DNA of 64,000 nt from Mimachlamys varia. Its lineage: Eukaryota; Mollusca; Bivalvia; Pectinida; Pectinidae. A program made the translations under genes and the position numbers. The stretch lies in NCBI GenBank assembly GCA_947623455.1, contig OX392534.1, forward strand, positions 34,601,426 through 34,665,425. Reading direction: 5' to 3'. The notes under the pieces were generated by a model that worked only from the letters and a program-made list of their open reading frames with translations, had not been told where the DNA came from and did not search any database. Shown piece by piece: positions 1-12,857 of the stretch; the stretch's first letter is position 1, and the number at the start of each line of letters is the position of its first letter.

Positions 1-810
1 AGGTAGAACTATCTGAGATGTTGAAATATAAAGGTACAGTATATGAATTAGAGTTTATGTCTTTAATGAGAACTAATATCAATGCTATACCCATTTTGTT
101 ACACCGGAACTGGCCATTTAATAAACAGAATGGTCAAAGACAAAATTCTATATACTCATTTTACTAAACTCTTAATCACTGATTACCTCACGAAACTATA
201 CTTTTAAACATAACACCTCAATTTGCTTTCAAAATTGACATTAACCCCATGACTTCACTAACGTACAATGCTTAACCAGGTACAGTTCATGTAGCTAATT
301 TGATGTAAAAAGAAAACACTTCACAAGTACATTAGTATCTCTATTTTGTTTTCGTCTTCTTGGCCTTTTCATACAGTTTTATACCTATCTGATATCCTGT
401 ACTTTTCTTGGAGCAGCTAAGTAAACTCTCGTGAACATCCCATAATGACACCGATTTCCGGTTTGGTCGCGGGTTGCATTACAGACTAAGTGCTCAATCT
501 ACTTTCCCGTGTTCATTAGCTGAATTTAAGTAGAGTTTTAATGTCTTAAATAGCGTTAGTTCACGATACCGAAATCTCCATCTTCTTTATGGCTGACGAA
601 TAGCTGGATATATCCAGGTCTTGTTTTGCCGCTTTCAAAGTGTACTTCAGACCATCACATTTTTTACATAAAGCCCCTTAATGTTATTCTATTACAAAGG
701 CGGACATGGTCTAAATATCCTCAAATTGAGCGATGTCAAAACAACGCTTCTTGGGGACATAGACACATGTATCTCAAGTATGTTATTTAATACCATGCAA
801 AAAAAATAAG

Positions 811-1120
811 AGAAAACCAAAGCGTCAACAAAACCATAATCCAAACTCAAAATCTATTAAACTCGAGACTGAATAGGAACAATGGAAAGATTAACATGGA
901 TACCTTCGTAAAAGTACAAGAGAATAAGATGAGGTGTTCCGGAAGAGTAAGCGTCTTTTGCGTTATCGACGACACCCGTCATGTATATCTTGGTCACATT
1001 CAAGTACGCATCAATCCTCAAAATGAGAACCGAGTCATCATTGTCAATCAAAACAAGTAAGCACACTAATAAGCAAACTCAAAAACGTCCATCTTCATAT
1101 CACACAGAGAATATATTTCG
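811..1120 (-). mobile_element. Penelope-like element 3' fragment
   Basis: Family tail on the minus strand. It includes a 69-codon open stretch (VTKIYMTGVVD, SSGTPHLILLYFY) that other copies share as a pseudo-reading frame. No RT core. Confidence 0.7.
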
Positions 1121-3398
1121 ATGAGAACATTTTTGTCGATTTTGTGAACCAGTAATCTAACCATTATTGGATCCAGTTCTCGAAATTTTTCAAAATATTA
1201 TGGTGTCTCTTCAGCGCCGATTTTCAATTCTTTTCCCTTCATAGTGTATGTTATTGGTCATGTTTTCCCTTTTCTGTCCTTCGTTTATGTTACGTTTGTT
1301 TTATGTTAATCAATTTGGTCCGTTCATCTAAGCACAAACAATACGTGTTTATATATGTTGCTTTCCATCTCCTCATTGTCTTTCATCTGTATTTTTTATT
1401 CTCCTGCGCCTGTCGTTTGTTTTTGTGTTTCCTTGTTGTCTTGATTTTGTTCATATCATATCAGCATATTTTCTCTGCCTAGGTGTTTTTCGGTTTTTTT
1501 TTTTTGGCGTTATAGTGTTTTTGTTTTACTTCCTCAGCGTCTGTCGGTTGTTTTCATGACTCCTTTGATGTTTAAAGTTATCATAGGGTATGATAACTTA
1601 AAAAACCAAAACACAAGGACTGTTGTCTGCACGAAAGAACTATGAGATGTCAAACAAATATGGTGTATAGTCTTCTGTTAGTAATTGTTTGTGGTAATAT
1701 GCTTAAGTACATGATGCTATCTGTATTATGAAAGAACTTTCAAATGATGTGTTGTTTAATGGCGTTTCACTTAAAATCAAATATTCCACTAACATTGATT
1801 TGTGTACATTCCAAAGCTACTAGTCATGTGATGTAGTATGATAACTGGTGTGCCCATTCGTTGAATCCAAATCACATTCTCACCATTTGCTATATGGAGC
1901 CAAAATATTCATCGCCGTGTTTCATGATCTTGGAACAATGTTATTCCGGACATGCAGTCCCAGAAGATAAGACAATTGTTTCATAATACTCTTGTCTAGC
2001 AATTTGATATTTCATTTTGGGTTAATGCAGTTCTATGTCAGTATTTCCACAGGCATCAAAGAAATATTCCACAATGTTTATGTGTTTATGTATATCATGT
2101 GTACATTTGAAGTCAATAAAACATTCAAGAAAAAATGTCCGGTATTGGTGTATGTTACATGAAAACACTGAATAAGTGTTGTTTGTACACACTGTGTAGC
2201 TTTTAAGAAGAAACAAAAAACATCATTGGTTAAAAAAAAAGAGATTGTTTTCCTGTCAATATAGGCTTCAACAGCAAAAAATCTACATTGTACGCCGAAA
2301 GCTTCCAAGGCAAAAAAAGGAAATCTTAGCTCAAACATCACATTCATACACGACTGATACCGATGTAGATGAACAACTTTGATTACTAGACAAACTTTTC
2401 ATTGTGATCGAGGCGCTTAACTCATGCTTTCTTCTTTGTTCAAAATGTTTGTTCCTGGAATTCCCCCTTATTGTTGACATGTTTTGCCATTATTCGGCCT
2501 AGATAATCCGTGTATGTTTTTTTTAGTCTACATCATTCCTTTGTATATTTTATTCACCTCGTCCAGACATTAGGGTGTCCGTCTACTGTTTATGCAGGAG
2601 CTGTATTGGTGGAATATATGCAGACTTTGGTCACCATCGATGTGTGATGGATTATTGTCCGTATAGAGAAAAGATAAGAAAGCAGGTCCTAGGACCCATG
2701 ACGGTGAGCTCTCTAGTGTATCAATCATTCTATACTAGGAGGTAGAAAGCCGGTCTTATCTCATTTCTCACAGTTCGTGTCTATGTTCTGGACGAGACTG
2801 CCTGTCAAATAGCTGCAAGTAAAATATATGGCTGTCCCCGGACTATCAGTGATCTTTGTGTTTCCTCGTTACATGTAGGCTACGAGTCTAAAGGTTTGTT
2901 AGTTTGACTGAAATATTGAAAACGACATGTGTAAACAAGAATATACCTCATTGGCCGAATCTGGTAGACATAAAATAGCAATGCATATTATTTAAAACTT
3001 ACAACCGCCAACATTAAAAAACAATAATAATCATGGTCCCTGGGTATTCCGATCAATTCGCAAAGCTTTGTTTTAATTTTGATCTTTATTATTATTATTA
3101 TACCACTAAATAAACAATAGATGCACAAATAAACATTCGAAAATCACTCCTGCCTTATAGACAATTATGTGTTTTACTCAATAGAAAACCATTTATATGA
3201 GTTTAGTTATTAAATATTTAAAACTCTTTTGTGAGAAGATCTCAGCAATATGGCAATAAAATGAACAGCCGATTACTATACTAGGTATATACTAACAAAT
3301 GATACATCCTTGACAATGTTCTCATTGCAAAAAAAGATGGGTAAATTGATAACGTAATGTTTAAGTAGGATGTGTATGAGCTTTTAAGGTAAAATGCA

Positions 3399-3794
3399 TT
3401 GTCCCTGGGTGTGCCGGTTAATGACAATGCTATATATATTTTAGTATCGTCTTGGAATTTAGATTCTTTCTTCAGTCGGATTAAATTTGAAAAAAAAATC
3501 AAAGAAATATCAGTTGGGTATAGAAATAGTGGAAAACGTTTGAAAGTAAAATTTTTAGATACATTGTACATGAAATCCAGGAAACACACTGAGTTCTATA
3601 GGACGTTACACATTTGGCTCCATGCCAGAAATCATGGTACCAGCTGCAGTTGCTTCCCAATGATTCCAAATTCAATCCCAGACGATGCTGGTTTGACATA
3701 TGTTGTCTGGCCCTGGTTTACCTCTTTAAATACAATGTGTTTAGCGTCCGTCTACAGGTCTGTTGGATTACATGCATTTTCTAAAGGTTTTTAG
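3399..3794 (+). other. 131-codon open stretch, unrecognised
   Basis: Starts MSLGVPVNDN and has no signal peptide or known motif. The opposite strand is also open (SNQHRLGLNLESLGSNCSWY). Composition matches non-coding neighbours. Probably a transposon scrap. Confidence 0.12.
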
Positions 3795-3941
3795 ACTTGC
3801 CTATACGAGAAATAAGATAAGTATAAAGATGCTGAATATATTTCACTGGTGTAACGTGATAATCAATTTTAAATGCAAACAAGAAATTTTCTTTTGCAGA
3901 TAGATATCTCTTGTCTCAGAGCTACAATGTTAATTACTTAT

Positions 3942-4145
3942 AAGCTTTATTTATTTTACAACATTTATGAAACAAGTTATACAACTTATATCAATCACTC
4001 TTGTTAGCCCGGATGTTAGCGCGAGTGGGGTCTTATTGTGGGGGGAAACCGGAGTACTCGGAGAAAACCCACGTGGTCGGGCAGGTGACCTCATACCTTT
4101 TCACGTCTGGTCGGGGAATCGAACCCCGGCCGCCTTGGTGAAATA
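3942..4145 (-). mobile_element. tRNA-derived SINE, third family, head-truncated
   Basis: Same body as 33.72-33.97 kb (GGGGTTCGATTCCCCGACC, GGTTTCCCCCCACAATAAG), with tail AATAAATAAAGC. The tRNA box A part is missing. Confidence 0.68.
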
Positions 4146-5244
4146 TTCCATCAATCATAATATGATATGATATCATTATATGACCATACGGAATATCATA
4201 AAAACGTTACCTTTACATGTTGCTTCGGTGTTCTGTATGAGTGAGATCAAAGGAGCAATCTTGCAACATTCCCTTGTATATAAATAAAACATTGATTTTG
4301 TTTGCGCAAGTCGGTAAGACCACTAAAGCTTATGCGCTATTTTACGTCCCGTTAATACAAACCAGACACATATGTCCAGTATGTACAACGTCATCTCAAG
4401 CCTCGAACACTCCTTAATGTCAAACCACAGACTATACAATACATGCACTCGTAAAACATTAATCCAAATATAAATTTCTCGGTGTAAATGTTGCGGTATG
4501 ACAGTATGATGAGTGACAGCCAGACCTAGCGACAATGAAGAAATGCAAGAAAGCAAGATTAGAATCTCTCTGATGTCAGGATCGACAAAGACATGTTCAG
4601 GAGAGTTACAAAACATGAAAGAAGATTGTCTGGAGTGTAAATTAGTGTTATCAACAAAATACGGAAGGACGTGCCAAAAGTGACACTGCGGTATGAAGTT
4701 GAAAAGAGCACTTGCATTTTCCTAAGAGTTCGATTTTAGATTGGATATATCACATGGATGTATCTGTTAGATAATTTAAATGTTTTCCGATATCAATGTA
4801 ATATGTTTATATACCTGCACGTTTAGTTACTTCACCAACGATAAAATATACAGACTCTAAACTTGCGTAAGAATAGCATGTCGGTAGAACATGGTCTTAC
4901 AGCTAGAATAATTTGGAGTTGTCTGACATAAAACGGTCAATTAATCTACCGAGACAAAAAATTACTGTGTGAGACTATATCACGATGCGACTATGGCATT
5001 AGTAACATATCAAGTTGTAACGTTGACGGTTAGCTGAAAATGCTAGTTTGTCATGACACTTGATTTACCTCCCTTTATATAATTACTTTGTGTTATTTTG
5101 AATGACATGTATAAGTTGTTCATTTAATTTTTTTTTCCAAATGTATTATTTTGAAAATACATTAATTTTACTTTGGCTATCTGGAAGAGAGAATTAATAA
5201 AGGCTTTACCTGTTATTTTATCCTAGTTGACTTGTAAGAAAAAA

Positions 5245-6440
5245 TATCAGAGAATACCAAAAGGTCAACAAAACCAAAATCTAAATTCAAAATTGATTCA
5301 ATTAGAGGCAATATAGAAACAATGGGAAAATTTACATGGAGTCTCTCGTAAAAGCACAAGAGAATAAGACCAGGTGTTCCGGAAGATTAAGCGTCTTCTG
5401 CTTCATCGACGACACTCGTCATGTATATCTTGGTCACATCAATCCTCAAAAAGATAGCCGAACCATCACTGCCAATCACAACAAGTAAGCACACTTATAT
5501 GCAAACTCAAAAACGTCCATCTTCATATCACACAAAGATACAAAATGTTTCCCGATGAGATCAAGATGGCGACCATAAAACTTGCCCATAATATTCATCA
5601 ACCTGCATCTCTCGAATCCCTGTGCCATACGTTTGTTCGTCAGCAGATGACATCTATCACGAAAATCTAGATAATCAGAGCAGGCCCTAGAATAACGAAT
5701 CAACTGCGACACGTAAACACCATAGGATGGAGAAGCAGAAATGTTACTATCAAGAAAGGGAAAGTTCACGATCGGAAAATCAAAATCGTCACGTTTATTA
5801 TACAACTTAGTAGTAAGTTGCCCGTGTTGGTCATAGTTTAAGTAATGATCGAGGTAACAAGCTGATGTAGGAGAGTCTGTTGTGTCTCAAGTTCAGTAGG
5901 GTATATACGATCGACTAGGTCAGCAAACTTCTGGTTGTTTATAGACAACACATCGTCGATATATCTGAAAGTGAAATTGAAAGATTTGGCAAGGTGTTTG
6001 TTACCCGTCGACAAATTCAGCCTCGTATGAAAACAAAAACAAGTCAGCCAAAAGTAGGGCACAGGTAGTACCCATAGGAATGCCAGCAGTCTGTTGGAAA
6101 ATCTTTCCTCCGAGCTCAACAAATATTTTCAACCAGGAATTCAATCATTCGTACTATATCTTCCTCAGGATAGTTCAACCTAGCTCCAAGATAGCTCACA
6201 CTGTATTTGTATCGCCGTTCACTTTTCTTTGAAAAGAAAGCTCTCATAATGAGAAACTGAATACATTCTTTCAGTTTGGCATGTGGTATGGTAGTGTACA
6301 GGGTGGAAAAATAAAATGTTTTGATGGGCAAAAAATTTTTGAAAAGGGTGTGCTCAAGACTGATCAGAAGATCTTTTGAGTTTTTAAAAATCCACATCCC
6401 ATTAATTCCACTTCTGGAGTACACAGTCTCACAAAATTAT
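5245..6440 (-). mobile_element. Penelope-like element fragment with broken reverse transcriptase
   Basis: Conceptual translation gives, in order, GMWIFKNSKDLL, FSTLYTTIPHAKLKE, AGIPMGTTCAPLLADLFLF, FRYIDDVLSINN (the RT catalytic box) and DKRDDFDFPIVNFPFLDSNI, then YGVYVSQLIRYSRACS. They fall in several frames with stops, so the element is dead. The motif series is that of a reverse-transcriptase family common in bivalves and cnidarians, most likely Penelope-like. The 3' tail ends at the shared terminus AGAGAATACC (plus-strand reading). Confidence 0.8.
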
Positions 6441-6584
6441 ATGTCAATATATTTTACTGAAATGAAAACAATGGTCCTTGCCTTGCTTATTTATTACTTA
6501 AAAGTTGTTTAAACTCATCATGATCGAAATAACCTGCTAAGCATGCGAAGAAATAAAATACCACTGTATGGATTTGAGGCTATG

Positions 6585-6785
6585 ACATTTACTTGGCTCT
6601 GACCTAAATCTACATGGCAGGTGTCGTCAATGAAGCAGACACTCACTCTCCCTGGACGTCTGGTCTTTTTATCTTTTACAAGGGTTTCATTGTATATAAT
6701 TCCTTTGCTCTTGCTGTGCCCCTGGTTTAATCGATTTTCAATTTGGATTATGGTTCTGTTGACTCTTTGGTATTCTCTGCTCTCT
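6585..6785 (+). mobile_element. Penelope-like element 3' tail
   Basis: Matches the tail from GGCAGGTGTCGTCAATGAAG to GGTATTCTCTG. Its orientation is opposite to the larger fragment just to the left. Confidence 0.65.
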
Positions 6786-6944
6786 TTTGATACTTTTGCC
6801 TTCAAACAGAAATGGCAAAGAATATAAACAAATTTGTTAGTGTAGAGATTATGTTATAACGTTTTGTTTTGTTTTTGTTATCATATCACTTCAACATGAA
6901 CTATGCAACCCCTAGAATATTTGTTTTTACCAACATCAGATAAT

Positions 6945-7070
6945 ATCGAGGTTGATCTAAGTCACATCCAATTAATGTCACGTCCTCAAAGTGAGACCAG
7001 AGGTATGACTTTCAATAAAAAAAGTGGGCACACTAATGAGTATATAAAAAACGTTAATTTTTATATCATT
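6945..7070 (-). mobile_element. Penelope-like element short fragment
   Basis: Internal tail section (GTCACGTCCTCAAAGTGAGA, GGGCACACTAATGAG). Confidence 0.5.
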
Positions 7071-7199
7071 GTTTAAAATCGTTTTGTTATTTTCCATAAA
7101 GACAGAACAATGCTCCGTCATACATTTTCGTCGTTACATGTATGATACTGTTCCCTTCCTGGCCTGGTCATAATCAATTCCTCCAGTTTATGCATACAG

Positions 7200-7580
7200 T
7201 TATTATTATGTTAAACTTGTCATTTTCCGCATGAAATATAACATATGGTTAACCTTGCTTAATGTTAGTTGATAAATCTTGATGGTTTTTTTTCAGCTTT
7301 GAACCTTTACTGATTTCATGCCAACAGTAACAATTATTATTAAATTAAAATTGTCATTTTCCTCATGAAATATAACCTATGGTTAACTTAGCTAAACGCT
7401 AGTTGATAAATCTTAATGTTTTTTCAGCTTGGAACCTTTACTGATTTCATGCCAACAGTTATAGTTATTATTAGATTAAAATTGTCATTTTCCTCATGAA
7501 ATATAACCTATGGTTAACTTAGCTAAACGCCAGTTGATAAATCTTGTTGTTTTTTTTTAGCTTGGATTCTTTACTGATTT
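7200..7580. repeat. Tandem repeat, three units of about 131-134 bp
   Basis: Each unit has GTCATTTTCC-CATGAAATATAA, GTTGATAAATCTT, a T-run and CTTTACTGATTTC. Units 2 and 3 are most alike. Confidence 0.8.
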
Positions 7581-9522
7581 CCCCTCTGATTTGCACGCGA
7601 TCATTTAAACCTTTCCGTAACTGTGCCTGAACAGAGTGTTGTGCATTTAACGACAGACATTAACTTGTAATGATGATCCAGTGTTTCGTTTACGTCCATT
7701 TTATGCAAATGTTTTCCCATTGAAACCAATTTAATAACTACGGGTGAAATCCTCAGTAAGTTTGACGGTTGTTTTATTTCTTTTCGACTTGTAGTTTTTC
7801 TAATACTGTTTAGCAGAAAAATGCGTTAGCTTTTCGGCTAAAATGTTTTCGTCAATATAAGATGTGATGTGTATCAGTAGTTTTTCTCGAGGAGTAAGAA
7901 ATAAAGATTAAAGAGGAAAGATTAACTGTCCTGCTGTCCTTAATTCATCTAAATAGTTCTATCATTTGTGTGTCTGCGTTTTTTTTTTCAAAGACATGCT
8001 TATGTCGGTGACATGTACATTATATATTAAACTACATTCGTAGAAACACTTCCAGTGCGTGCCACGTAGTTTCCACGTTGTATTTAATGGTTAATGTCAT
8101 ATAAATTATCTTTTTTACCCCCCCCTCCCCCTTTTTCATCTTTATTTTTTATTATTATTGTTTTTTGTTTTTACTTTCTTGCTGTATTTCAGTTGTTATT
8201 TTAATGAAGTCGTTGGTAATATGTTATGTTTCAATGAAGCTATGATACTCGTTCTTGATTACCCGTGTCACTGAAAGCAGTCAAGTTGATTCAAAAATTT
8301 ATATCCAAAATTGATCACACGAGTAAATCACATTTCCTAGGGTTTTGGAAATTTCAAAATGTTAAACATATGTCTATTCGTCTTTATAAAAAGCAAAGAA
8401 GAAATAAAATGCCGTTCGTCTTCCTTACAATGGTAATGTATAAAAAAAAGCAAGATATAAAATAAAACTTTGAGCATCATTATGTATTTGATATTATATA
8501 AAAAACAAATAGTAATAATTTGATGTTCGCTTGCCGTGAACACATTCAAAGCGCAGTAACTCTAGAAGAAAACCAGATGTTCTATTTGGGACTAAAAATA
8601 TCAAATTCAGTCCTCCGGTTTATCTAGATATTGAAGACCGAACATTCCAGCTAATAGTTTTTCTGTTTAACGTACGTTACAAACGGATTAAACTAAGTCT
8701 TTTTTAAAGGGATTTTTTTTTTAATTTTACATGCGACTTGAATTTCGTAAAACTAATGATGATGGACCACGGATTGAAATATTTAAACATGTTCTTAGGT
8801 GAAAAGGAGACGCTCCGGTATTTTGGTAACTCAGCAGCTTTCAAACATTGCATTTGCCAAAATATTCTACTCAGAAAGTAGGTCTTGATCTTAAAAGTAC
8901 TTTACTTATTGAAATATATTGCTCAATACATTTGAACTATTAGTTAAGGCTACAGATGTACAACAACTGAATTTCAATGAGATTATAATCTCTTTTCCTT
9001 CAGCAACCTCTTACAATTCGTGTTTATAGACTATAGTTTAGCTTGGCGCGCGAAATGTTGGGTGATCTGATTTTATTTCTAATGCTGAATGACTTTCACT
9101 GGCATTTTCACTGATTCAATTTCTAAGTTTGCTCCGCCATTTAATAAAGTACATTTACTTTTACTAACAACTCGAACCCTAAAATAAATAACACTATATT
9201 TGATATTACTGGATTTCGATGTATTGAGAGAATCATTTTAGTTTCTAGATCTATGCTGTCTTTACAATAAAGAAATTTTACTGACAAATTATGCTACTGG
9301 CAGAGTCGCTTTTCCATAATCTGGTTAAGGCGCCATATATGGATATATTTTTTATTTATTGGAGTCTACTTCAAACCACGCAACTACTATAATAATCATA
9401 ATATCATTGAACAATTCTCCTAATCCACTCACCAACTTTCAATTAATATTTGTTTTTATATCAAGATCCAAGTCCTTTGACTCGAAACTTGATTTAATCT
9501 GAATGCGTAATTCGAACAGTAA
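7581..9522. other. No gene seen
   Basis: AT-rich intergenic sequence with homopolymer runs and no recognised repeat or coding signal. Confidence 0.5.
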
Positions 9523-9884
9523 AGGTCCAGTATACTTAACTTTCGACAAAACTTGAAGCAAAAATTAAGCCTAATAACTTGTTATATTTACAGATTTAGT
9601 TAAGAATAACTGAAATCAGCAATATCAAAGATTAATTCTTACGCGGTTACCGGTAGAGCAGCAGTTGAAACTTGGTATTTGTAAACACGCGTCTTCTATC
9701 TTCGGTTTGTTGTTAAGGTGGGCCACAACTGAATTGTTTTCAATTCTTTGTATTTTTCTGTCAAGAGTTTCGTGTTAGTTACCGCTCAGGTGTACTTCGT
9801 ATTTTTGCATGGTTATCAACTAGATTTTTTTCAGAATTTTTTTAAAATCACAAAAAATGTCCTTAAGTTACGTATATTGGGCCG
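9523..9884. mobile_element. TTAA-flanked MITE, copy 1
   Basis: 362 bp. The right end is CGTATATTGGGCCG followed by TTAA, and the left end AGGTCCAGTATAC follows GTAA. The interior carries the family core ACGCGGTTACCGGTAGAGCA. Confidence 0.72.
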
Positions 9885-10419
9885 TTAAACAAATTATTTT
9901 GTTTTATAATTTCTCAAATTTAGCGTTCAATGTCGATCCCAATACAGATACTCATCCGAATATTACTATGAATATATTTGCTGTTGCTATTCAACGTACT
10001 AGCAGATGGTTTAATATAAGTATAAAGGGTGAGTGTACATTGTAAACACTTTAAATATTGTAGGACATGTTAAGGATCCATTCTCCTAGATTTCAAATCC
10101 AGTTCAAGTCCCATTTTGCTTTGTTATAACGGGGTTTTGTAATAGCTGTTGAATTCAAATACAGAATTAGTCTAAAGAAAAACGCGCATCTAAGCAATGT
10201 ACCAAAAACAAGACACCTTTTTACGTGCTAAAAAACTTTTGTGTTATTTTAGAAAAATAATAACACGTTGTTTTTTTTTAATTGAATATCATGGTTTTTA
10301 TGCTTTAAAGCATCTGAAATTGCCATTATGCAATTTGTAAATTTGTATTTTTAACCGATCATAACATCTTTCAAAGGTCTATTATGTCATTTAATAAAAA
10401 CATGAGCAAAATACTTCAC

Positions 10420-10940
10420 TCTGCTTGTTCCAGTCTACTCAGCTGTTAATGAGTACACGGTTGGGTAGTGCAAGAAATAGTAAAACGCTAGCTGTAAACG
10501 ACGAAATGGCAGCACTGGTTGTATGCTCCCCAGGGAGTTGAGAACGATATTGGCTGGTTGCTAAGGCCCTATAAGGATGACGTAACACTCACATATGCTG
10601 CACCTCTTAAATTTAGTAATAAATACAGTATGCCAAAAAATGAATTAAAATGCATCAAATAGCTGTTTCGTCCTCCTAGTACTCTTAAGTGATGCTAGGG
10701 GCCAAAAGGTAGGAATCCAACATTTCTAAACTAAAGAAGATCTAGAAGCAGAAGGGTCAATACCGTAAAACCTCTTTAATTTATGAATTTAGAAGTACAA
10801 TTAAACAAGGTCTCTATAATTTCAAATCCTGTACTACGAAAATGTGTATACTATTATAACTACGGATAATAACTTGTGAACCGCTTTGAGGCGGCCTTTA
10901 TGGTCGTGATAAAGCGGTATATAAGAACCTCAAAGTAATA
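10420..10940 (+). mobile_element. tRNA-derived SINE interrupted by a hammerhead repeat
   Basis: The body matches the SINE at 44.94-45.27 kb (GGTTGTATGCTCCCCAGGGA, ATAAAGCGGTATATAAGAAC). It lacks the tRNA head and is split at 10,575-10,854. Confidence 0.72.
10575..10854 (-). mobile_element. Hammerhead-bearing repeat inserted in a SINE
   Basis: Flanked by TATAA on both sides (10,570-10,574 and 10,855-10,859). It splits a tRNA-derived SINE whose uninterrupted form is at 44.94-45.27 kb. The ribozyme region (10,651-10,697) has core CTTAAGA and a mismatched stem II, so it is predicted to be inactive. Confidence 0.75.
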
Positions 10941-11019
10941 TCATTTATTTCAATAAAAGCAACTCTTAAAAAACATTAATGCAATTTTTTTTTCGGGATT
11001 GTGCATCCTTAACGTAGAA

Positions 11020-11320
11020 TTGCAGAAATATTTCCGTAAAGAACACAACACTCAGTTTTTTAATGGCAGTACTTTATTTATAACAAATGGTAACTAAATA
11101 ACATCGAAATAGCTTTTTAAAAACATGCTGTATCTTTAAAACATCTTCTATAAACGAATAAAAAAGAACTTCCTTTCAAAGGCAAACAATAAGTTTTCAC
11201 TTTACATATAAGTTCTTTTCTTTTCTCCTTTCATTATTAACTTCAGTAGCCTGGGGGTATCAAAGTAGATTGAACATCAAATTAACACAAACATAAAGAT
11301 AGAAAAATAAAAAACATAAG
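11020..11320 (-). other. Conserved 3' flank of unit 1, possible distal 3' UTR end
   Basis: This is the counterpart of 22,590-22,900, with minus-strand AATAAAG at 11,073-11,078 and the shared GGCAAACAATAAG block. It lies 1.8 kb beyond the gene A stop codon, with a 386-bp MITE inserted between. Confidence 0.4.
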
Positions 11321-11479
11321 ATAAATAGGCAAGTTAAGAAACATCACGGATGTTGTGGCTTTTGTGGAATCCGTCATGATTTTGCCAGTCAAATCAAAGG
11401 TTTTAAAAGAGTATCTACCAAATGTATTGCTACTGAATTTGTTTAATATTCGATAAATTTTTTCCGATAAAAAACAAAT

Positions 11480-11585
11480 CAGAGAACACAAAGGGTCAAT
11501 AAATACATAGTCCATAATCAGAATCGATAAAATTAGAGACCAAATAATATGAACAAAGCAAACAAATCACATGGAAACCGCTGGG
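11480..11585 (-). mobile_element. Penelope-like element 3' terminal fragment
   Basis: Last about 100 bp of the family, starting CAGAGAACACAAAGGGTCAA on the plus strand. Confidence 0.5.
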
Positions 11586-12401
11586 GAAAAATAAGCAACT
11601 GGGATAAGTGTTTTAGTCATGGTTTAAGTCCTCTTATAATTACAGAAATTGTGAGAATGGCATCATACATGTTCATATACCCAGTCAAGGGGAGCAACTC
11701 GATCATGTTTGTTCATCGTCTTTGTCGTTACGATAGGGAATACAGTGTACGACCATGCTTTACAATTCGCTCATTTCCAATAATACTCGAATGTACTTAC
11801 CACGTTCTGAGATAAGTTCTAGCTGTATGACGTTTTACATCAAACCCTTGTCCTACCAATATTTAACAAGGGTTTATATACTGACAAACACAATTTTACA
11901 ACTCGGACAAGAGCAGCATTTAATTAGCATTACTATGATAACGTAACAACGTTGTGTCAGAGATAAGCTGGAAAGGAGGAAAACATTTTATGTTGTAGGG
12001 TTTTCATTTTCACAGAAATGTATGGACGCAATAAATTTGTTTTTATCTTTCAAACACAAATGCGTATCATCTGTTTATATTACTTCGATCACATCATATC
12101 AAAACGGAACCTTTTATTCAAGGTTATGAGAGTAACCGGAAGGTTGGATTGGAGCAACATTTTATGGGGTGTGTCTTTTCATTTGTTCATGTTGAGGATA
12201 AAGTACATCATTATGATATAGCTTATTTAAATTAGCGATTGACATGAATGAAAGTAGTTCTTCATCTTGTAATGCTATCCCATGTTATCATTATGAATAA
12301 ATTCAATTAAAATTCACAAATGTGATTATGTTTTCCTTGAGTGAACCTGGAGTGCCTATTATCAAATATATACATACAGATTTCCTCGTGATGTGTATTA
12401 A

Positions 12402-12787
12402 AGGCACAATATACGTAACTTCAGGGAAATTTTCGTCATTCTGAAAAATTCTGAAAAAAAAATCCAGTTGATAACCATGCAAAAATAAGCCTAAAACGAA
12501 GTAAACCTGAGCGGTAACTGACAAGACACTTTGGACAAAAAATCCAAAGAATTGAAAATAATTCAGGTGGGGCCCACTTCAACGACAAACCGAAGGTAGA
12601 AGACGGTTCGAAATGGTCGCGTGTTTACAAAAAGCGTGTTTCAACTGCTGCTGTACCGGTTACCGCGAAAGAATTCATCTTGAATATTGCTGATATAAGT
12701 TAATTTTAACTTAATCTATGAATATAATAAGTTTATTAGACTTGATTTCCGCTTCAAATTTTACCGAAAGTTACGTATATTGGGCCT
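12402..12787. mobile_element. TTAA-flanked MITE, copy 2, just after gene A
   Basis: 386 bp with TTAA on both sides (12,398-12,401 and 12,788-12,791). Terminal inverted repeats are AGGCACAATATACGTAACTT and its partner AAGTTACGTATATTGGGCCT. It ends 70 bp from the gene A stop codon, so it probably lies in the 3' UTR. Confidence 0.82.
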
Positions 12788-12857
12788 TTAATGCATACAC
12801 ACGTATTATACAAAATCAAAATGGATGAATCACAATCACTTTGATATAAAAAAAGGT

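Larger units (their letters stand above)
1121..5244. other. No host gene seen
   Basis: AT-rich, T-run-rich sequence. Apart from the SINE at 3.94-4.15 kb and the unrecognised open stretch at 3.4-3.8 kb, I see nothing to support. Confidence 0.5.

Noticed and set aside
5476..6424. Host gene related to reverse transcriptase
   Set aside because: Several frameshifts and stops, and the tail is repeated around the window, so it is a dead mobile element.
10651..10697. Second active hammerhead
   Set aside because: Core G5 is changed and stem II has a mismatch. The copies at 21,976, 24,722 and 26,233 also carry core mutations.
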